This document shows, one piece after another, positions 63,440 through 64,000 of a stretch of 64,000 nt of DNA. Source of the DNA: Ditibartonella choladocola (GTDB lineage Bacteria; Pseudomonadota; Alphaproteobacteria; Rhizobiales; Rhizobiaceae); NCBI RefSeq assembly GCF_002007565.1, contig NZ_CP015625.1, positions 2,170,001 through 2,234,000 of the forward strand. Direction: 5' to 3'. The notes beneath the pieces are model-generated. The model was given only the letters and a program-made list of their open reading frames with translations. It made no database searches and was not told where the DNA came from. The position numbers were made by a program, and so were the translations under genes. How positions within the stretch are numbered: position 1 is the stretch's first letter; every line of letters starts with the position of its first letter.

Positions 63440-64000
63440 TCACGCCGCAAATGCCAGATCTTGTATCTTGATAGCCCAATCAATATATTCGCGCGTCTCC
63501 ATCAGCGCTTTATTGCTATTTTGGAGATCCGTCATAAATAAATTCAGATACTCTGCAGAAAGCCGTTTCATATAGGCCACGGCATTTGCTATAGTACCTG
63601 AGGTCGCATGACGTACCAGAGCATAGGTTACGGCATAACATGTTGCTGGTTTTGCACAGACACGGGCTTGTAGAGGATTATTGAGGATTTCATCCATCGT
63701 TGGCAATTCATGACAGGTTTGCAGAAATGCTTCGAGTTCTGTAGCAGTGGACGAGCCAACCAAGCTCGCGATCATTGAAAACCGCAAATGCGGTGGTGCT
63801 TGTAAGACTTTCGAGACTTGTTCCCATGAACGAGGTGAAGGAAAAGCGTGAAGTGTTTCATCATCCATTTTATGCAGCAAATTTGGCCTAAACCGCAGAA
63901 ACGCGATCAACATAGGATCCAATGCTTTTTCGCCAAAATGTTTCACTGTTGTCTCAATGTCAGGCTCAACATAAATATGGGCAAATCGGTTTGCCAATGC
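63440..64000 (-). CDS. MoxR-like AAA+ ATPase, C-terminal part (runs off the window)
   Basis: About 187 residues visible. The stretch A-N-R-F-A-H-I-Y-V-E-P-D is the sensor region found after the AAA core in MoxR proteins paired with DUF2201/VWA partners. The Walker motifs lie beyond position 64000. The Met near 63997 is internal, not a start. Stop is 11 bases before the VWA-protein start, so the two are one operon. Confidence 0.8.
   Translation of the reverse strand, partial: ALANRFAHIYVEPDIETTVKHFGEKALDPMLIAFLRFRPNLLHKMDDETLHAFPSPRSWEQVSKVLQAPPHLRFSMIASLVGSSTATELEAFLQTCHELPTMDEILNNPLQARVCAKPATCYAVTYALVRHATSGTIANAVAYMKRLSAEYLNLFMTDLQNSNKALMETREYIDWAIKIQDLAFAA

Noticed and set aside
1..64000. 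tRNA or rRNA genes
   Set aside because: No cloverleaf-like or conserved rRNA segments were noticed anywhere in the window; a covariance-model scan would be needed to exclude them fully.

Overview
The window looks like an alphaproteobacterial, Rhizobiales-type replicon of low GC. Two secreted proteins resemble the Bartonella/Brucella invasion-associated locus B (IalB) family. A LuxR-type quorum-sensing receptor and a two-component system are present. The right half is packed with small families (DUF736, DUF2493, DUF3085, DUF3768, DUF7007) that typically sit on large alphaproteobacterial plasmids or integrative elements. A Bartonellaceae-like gut or host-associated bacterium is my best guess; the species cannot be fixed from sequence reading. 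The parA/RHH pair, an iteron-like array and a ccdAB addiction module point to a plasmid or chromid. No replication initiator, relaxase or type IV secretion gene lies inside the window.

Left half (1-33.4 kb), a surface and secretion island. One TpsB outer-membrane transporter (6430-8166) and three TpsA exoproteins are encoded on the minus strand: a large one cut by the left edge, a 2711-residue one, and a 566-residue miniature. Their signal peptides and TPS secretion domains are nearly identical copies. IalB-like genes accompany both large TpsA genes. The 2711-residue TpsA ends in what looks like a serine-hydrolase domain and is followed 24 bp later by a small lipoprotein gene. Between the TpsA genes lie a group of small secreted or unknown proteins (9.2-12.3 kb), a four-gene MacAB-TolC-like export operon (12.4-17.1 kb), a luxR gene broken by a perfect 22-bp tandem duplication (17.5-18.3 kb), a LuxR-like gene without a visible DNA-binding domain, and an OmpR-type response regulator with its kinase.

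Middle (33.4-39.7 kb), the replicon control region. It holds a decayed IS3-family transposase, a cluster of inverted repeats with a consensus DnaA box, nine 49-bp direct repeats, parA and a ribbon-helix-helix partner. Next comes a ~1.1-kb direct duplication, each copy carrying a DUF736 gene plus a strikingly conserved upstream leader. The ccdAB toxin-antitoxin pair sits between the two copies.

Right half (39.7-64 kb), a plasmid 'leading-region-like' block mostly on the minus strand. It carries four zeta-toxin-like P-loop proteins, one of which lacks the P-loop lysine. Two of them flank a small coupled protein in a tightly overlapping operon. The block also has a DUF2493 gene with a structured leader, a broken integrase, a toprim primase-like protein, a 1429-residue methyltransferase/strawberry-notch helicase fusion, about fifteen small plasmid proteins (two DUF7007 paralogues, a tandem pair of unknown 240-residue paralogues), and a VWA/DUF2201 protein with a MoxR-like ATPase that runs off the right edge.
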